Positions 60,655 through 64,000 of a stretch of 64,000 nucleotides of DNA are shown piece after piece; the first letter of the stretch is position 1, and every line of letters begins with the position of its first letter. The stretch covers positions 25,370-89,369 of the forward strand of contig CAMCFN010000009.1 in the NCBI GenBank assembly GCA_945874145.1, written 5' to 3'. The position numbers were made by a program, and so were the translations under genes. The DNA is from Akkermansia muciniphila (GTDB lineage: Bacteria; Verrucomicrobiota; Verrucomicrobiia; Limisphaerales; SXTU01). Under the pieces are notes generated by a model. The model had not been told where the DNA came from. It did no database searches and was given only the letters and a program-made list of their open reading frames with translations.

Positions 60655-62034
60655 CTACTTCTTCGCCTTCCCCTTGCCCGGAGGGCGGTCACGCAGCGGC
60701 CAGTCGGGGTGCTCGGTGCGGGCGGACTTGAAGATGCCTTCGGCCTTGGCGACCAGCTCGGGCTTGGTGGCGGCGAGGTCGGTCTTTTCACCGGCGTCGG
60801 TTTTCAGGTCGTAGAGTTCGGTCTTCGCGCTGAGGCCGTTCTTGACCGCCTTCCAGTCGCCGAAGCGCGCGGCTTGGAGCGATGCGCCCTCGTGCAGTTC
60901 CCAGTAGAAGTAATCGCGCGCCGGAGCCGCGCCGCCTTTGAGGAAACTCACGAGGGAAAGGCCGTCGGGCTTGAAGCCCGCGGGCAGCTTCGCCCCGGCC
61001 AGTTCCGTCGCGGTGGGGAGGAAATCCCAGAAGGCCCACGGCTCGTGGCTCACGCGACCGGCCGGCACGGTGCCGGGCCAGCGCGCGAGGGCCGCCTGAC
61101 GCAACGCGCCTTCGTAGAGGCCGCGTTTGAAGCCGCGCAGGCCGTTGCTGGCCTGCTCGAAGAGCTTGCCCTGCGGCGACTGTGGATCGAAGGACGAGCC
61201 GTTGTCGCCCGCGAGCATCACGAGCGTCTTGTCGTCGAGGTTCAGTTCCTTCAGCAGCGCCAGCAGCCGGCCCACGTCGGCGTCGAGGCGCGTGACCATC
61301 GCGGCGTAGTTCTTCTGCACCTCGGTCCACGGCTTGTCCCGGTAGATGCCCTGGTCATCAATCTGAAACGTCCCATGCGGGAGCGTGATGGAGTAGTAGA
61401 GGAAGAACGGCTTCTCCCGGTTCGCGCGCACGAACTTCAGCGTCTCATCGGCGATGAGGTTTTGCGCGTAAGTAGCCCCCTTGCCCTCGGCCTTGGTGTT
61501 GCCGTCGTTGCCGGGCAGGTCGAAGCGTTGGTCGTCGCGATAGAGGTATTTCGGGAAGTAACTGTGCGCGTGGCGCTGGCAGTTGTAGCCGAAGAAGTGG
61601 TCGAAGCCGTGCTTCAGCGGGCTGCCCGTGGTGTCGAACATGCCCATGCCCCACTTGCCCACGCACGCGGTGGCGTAACCGGCGGACTTGAGAATCTGCG
61701 CGACCGTGACGGTGCCGGCAGGCAGCGGCTTCTGGCCCTCGGGCTGCACCTCGCGGTTCGCGCGGATGGGCGAGTGGCCCATGTGCAGGCCGGTCATCAG
61801 CGAGGTGCGGCTCGGCGCGCAGACGCTGGTGCCGCAATAGCCCTGCGTGTAGCGCGTGCCCTCGCGCGCCATCCGGTCGAGGTGCGACGTCGCGATGAGC
61901 TTTTGCCCGTAGCAGCCGAGGTCGCCCTGCGCGAGATCGTCGCTGAGGATGAAGATGAGGTTGGGCTTGCCGGCGGCGGCAAGCTGGCCGGAAAGAAAAC
62001 ACAGCAAGGCGAGGCGAGTGAGCCAAGTTTTCAT
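60655..62034 (-). CDS. secreted sulfatase, arylsulfatase A-like
   Basis: This 459-residue exported sulfatase has a signal peptide ([18 protein letters not shown]). The formylglycine Cys72 is in VCAPSR followed by TSLMTG. Other landmarks are [65 protein letters not shown], and [15 protein letters not shown] near the C-terminus, which is typical of arylsulfatase A-type enzymes. It ends with a short Lys/Gly tail. It lies 49 bp downstream of the third sulfatase on the same strand, so the two are probably co-transcribed. The target is probably a sulfated polysaccharide. The maturase that makes formylglycine is not in this window. Confidence 0.92.
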   Translation of the reverse strand: MKTWLTRLALLCFLSGQLAAAGKPNLIFILSDDLAQGDLGCYGQKLIATSHLDRMAREGTRYTQGYCGTSVCAPSRTSLMTGLHMGHSPIRANREVQPEGQKPLPAGTVTVAQILKSAGYATACVGKWGMGMFDTTGSPLKHGFDHFFGYNCQRHAHSYFPKYLYRDDQRFDLPGNDGNTKAEGKGATYAQNLIADETLKFVRANREKPFFLYYSITLPHGTFQIDDQGIYRDKPWTEVQKNYAAMVTRLDADVGRLLALLKELNLDDKTLVMLAGDNGSSFDPQSPQGKLFEQASNGLRGFKRGLYEGALRQAALARWPGTVPAGRVSHEPWAFWDFLPTATELAGAKLPAGFKPDGLSLVSFLKGGAAPARDYFYWELHEGASLQAARFGDWKAVKNGLSAKTELYDLKTDAGEKTDLAATKPELVAKAEGIFKSARTEHPDWPLRDRPPGKGKAKK

Positions 62035-62083
62035 CGTGGGGCGGGGGCTTGATCGGGGCGGCCGGTTCAGCGGACAGCGGGGA

Positions 62084-63607
62084 CTATTGCCCACGGATTC
62101 GCACCAGCAAGGCCTCCATCTCCTTGAGCTTGGCGGCGTCGGTGGCAGCCAGGTTTTTGGCTTCGGCAGGGTCGGTCGCGAGGTTGTAGAGCTGCGGCAG
62201 CAGGGGGGCTTTCGCCTTGGCCTCGGCCTTGGGTGCCTTGCCGTAGCCGCTCGGTCCCGGCGAGATATATTTCCACTGCCCCGCACGCACGCCAAAGGCT
62301 CCCTTGGTCCCGCCTATGTGGGAAACAAAGTCTTTGCGAGCGGAGGTCTTGGTTTCACCCAGCAGCGCGGGCAGGACATTGACGCTGTCTTCGCACTGGC
62401 CAGCGGGGATTTTTGCGCCAACGAGCGCGGTGAAAGTCGCCGGCATGTCCAGATGCGCCAGCAAGGCCGCCGACTCTGAACCGGCCTTGATCTTGCCCGG
62501 CCAGCGCGCGATGAACGGCACGCGATTTCCTCCTTCAAAGAGCGTTCCCTTGGTGCCACGCCAAGGTGCGTTGGGGTGGTAATCAAACTTACCCACATCC
62601 TCGTAGCCATCGTCCATGACCCCGCCGTTGTCGCTCGTGAAGATGACCAGCGTCCGATCCGTGAGCTTCAGCGCATCGAGCTTGGCAAGCACCTGGCCAA
62701 CGGCGTCGTCCAGCTCGTGGATCGCATCACCGCGCGTGCCGACGGGGCTGGTGCCTTTGAAGCGTGGGTGCGGCACGCGCGGCACATGGATGCCGTGCGT
62801 GGCAAAGTAGAGGAAGAACGGCGCGCCCTTGCTCTGCTCGATGAACTTCACCGCCCGGCCGGCAAAAGTGTCGGACATGTCCTCATCCTTCCAGCGCGCT
62901 GCCTGACCGCCCGTCATCCACCCGATGCGCCCGACGCCATTGACGATGGTCATGTCGTGGCCGTGCGTGTGCTTGAGCTTGAGCAATTCGGGGTTCTCTT
63001 TGCCCGTTGGCTCGGTGCCGACCTTGCCCTTGTAACTCACGGCAATCGGATCTTTCGCGTCCAACCCGACGATGCGGCGGTTTTCGATGTAAACGGTCGG
63101 CACGCGGTCGCCCGTGGCCGCCATGATGAACGAGGAGTCGAAGCCGAGATCGTTCGGGCTGGGCTTGATGTCGGCGTTCCAATCCGGCCCGCCCTCGGGG
63201 CCGAGGCCGAGATGCCACTTGCCAACGATGCCAGTGCGGTAGCCGGCGGACTTCAGCAGCGAGGCCACGGTGCTGGTGCCGGGCGTAATCGTTATCGCCG
63301 CGTCCCCGGGGGCAATGCTGGAACCGGGCTGCTGCCGCCACGAATAAACTCCGGTGAGCAACGCGCGGCGGGTGGGGGTGCAAGTCGACGCGGGGGAATG
63401 CGCGTCCGTAAACTTGCAACCTTGGGCGGCTAGGCGGTCCAAGTTCGGCGTCTTCGCATGCTTCGCGCCGTAGCACGAGAGGTCCGCGTAGCCGATGTCG
63501 TCGGCGAGGATGAACACGATGTTGGGCCGGTCAGCCGAATGAGCCGACGGCACGAGTGCCGCTAGCGTCACAGCCGTGCAGGCGGCCAGAGTGGAGGAGA
63601 GCTTCAT
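62084..63607 (-). CDS. secreted sulfatase
   Basis: This 507-residue exported sulfatase has a signal peptide ([18 protein letters not shown]). The formylglycine Cys76 is in TCTPTR followed by RALLTG. Further motifs are [79 protein letters not shown] and [20 protein letters not shown]. It is related to the two other sulfatases but clearly distinct in the middle part (residues about 150-230). It is the first gene of a two-sulfatase unit on the minus strand, and its promoter should lie in the region beyond 63608. Confidence 0.92.
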   Translation of the reverse strand: MKLSSTLAACTAVTLAALVPSAHSADRPNIVFILADDIGYADLSCYGAKHAKTPNLDRLAAQGCKFTDAHSPASTCTPTRRALLTGVYSWRQQPGSSIAPGDAAITITPGTSTVASLLKSAGYRTGIVGKWHLGLGPEGGPDWNADIKPSPNDLGFDSSFIMAATGDRVPTVYIENRRIVGLDAKDPIAVSYKGKVGTEPTGKENPELLKLKHTHGHDMTIVNGVGRIGWMTGGQAARWKDEDMSDTFAGRAVKFIEQSKGAPFFLYFATHGIHVPRVPHPRFKGTSPVGTRGDAIHELDDAVGQVLAKLDALKLTDRTLVIFTSDNGGVMDDGYEDVGKFDYHPNAPWRGTKGTLFEGGNRVPFIARWPGKIKAGSESAALLAHLDMPATFTALVGAKIPAGQCEDSVNVLPALLGETKTSARKDFVSHIGGTKGAFGVRAGQWKYISPGPSGYGKAPKAEAKAKAPLLPQLYNLATDPAEAKNLAATDAAKLKEMEALLVRIRGQ

Positions 63608-64000
63608 ACAGGGGGATAGTCGGTGAGTGAGGGGCGCAGGTTACTGGTGTCCCGTGGTTTCCTGTTGAAGATTCGTGCATTTAAGCGCCGGAACGCAGCG
63701 GGAACGCCACGTTCCAGGGTAGTGCGTGAATACGCCCGAGCATCCAAAGGGCAAATTTGGTGATTGTCGGGATTTAATCGTGGGGATTAGATACCCGACG
63801 AACGCCTTCCGTCGTATCCGCCCGGGGACCTTTACCCATGAAATCCATACTGAGTGCCTGGCCGGAAACTCGTGTTTTTGGAAGTGGTGAGAGGTGCCAA
63901 GGGTGGCGGCGGGGTGGAGTGCGGCTGATTTTCCCAAGGGCTGCGTCATCAGGGAGCAAATTCTTCGCTCGTGCCGACACTGCTCCTGTCGGGCTTCGCG
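63608..64000. other. right edge, no supported gene
   Basis: The 393 bp after the sulfatase start hold open frames on the minus strand of up to about 102 codons (63641-63949), but none has protein character that I recognise. The region should include the promoter of the sulfatase pair. Confidence 0.4.

Noticed and set aside
63641..63949. Minus-strand ORF of 102 codons at the right edge
   Set aside because: No recognisable domain or signal peptide, and no visible ribosome-binding site. Insufficient support for a gene.

Overview
The window looks like a chromosomal segment of a GC-rich member of the Verrucomicrobiota, probably the Pedosphaera/Limisphaera side. The evidence is a division and cell-wall (dcw) cluster of typical order, secreted multi-domain proteins of the Planctomycetes-Verrucomicrobia type with a CxxCH heme-binding C-terminus, three formylglycine-type sulfatases, twin-arginine signal proteins, a 'GloVer'-type tandem-repeat protein, and intergenic inverted repeats of a kind common in this phylum. 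No rRNA, tRNA, CRISPR array or intact mobile element was seen. Family assignments come from reading the sequence; no database search was run.

Layout. 1-1.6 kb: a frameshifted IS4-like transposase remnant. 1.6-6.3 kb, minus strand: a formamidase/acetamidase-family enzyme, a secreted LamG/DUF1080-like protein, and two tandem HtrA-like proteins, one with an intact catalytic triad and one that has lost all three residues. 6.5-18 kb, minus strand: a complex I operon in the order nuoC-D-I-H-J-K-L-M-M-N. It has two nuoM genes and lacks nuoA, B, E, F and G. Two intergenic repeats interrupt it. 18.1-26.7 kb: mixed metabolic and secreted genes, including a heme-c DUF3365-like protein, a PqaA-like hydrolase, an SGNH hydrolase, a Tat-signal protein, a LapA-like membrane protein, a cobalamin adenosyltransferase, a RibD-type reductase and queA.

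26.9-47.5 kb, plus strand: the dcw cluster, in the order mraZ-orf179-rsmH-ftsL-ftsI-murE-murF-mraY-murD-lysM-ftsW-murG-murB-ddl-ftsQ-ftsA-ftsZ. A five-box MraZ operator precedes it. murC is absent from its usual place, and many of the gaps between genes are filled by very short ORFs that abut or overlap the next start codon. The Mur enzymes make the lipid-linked precursor of a meso-DAP peptidoglycan. MraY and MurG attach it to lipid, FtsW and FtsI polymerise and cross-link it at the septum, and FtsQ, FtsL, FtsA and FtsZ organise the division ring.

47.5-63.6 kb: a secreted polysaccharide/sugar-oxidation region with two large heme-domain glucose-dehydrogenase-like proteins, an SMP-30/gluconolactonase-like protein, three sulfatases, a DUF1080-like protein and the GloVer-repeat protein. 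Palindromic and nested inverted repeats lie between these genes, together with an array of twelve units at an exact 21-bp period (57,911-58,162).

The observations most worth a second look are the fully degenerate HtrA paralogue beside an intact one, the two-NuoM complex I in which one NuoM has lost the TM7 lysine, the short-ORF chains in the dcw cluster, the TNR-rich insertion in FtsI, and the 21-bp array.
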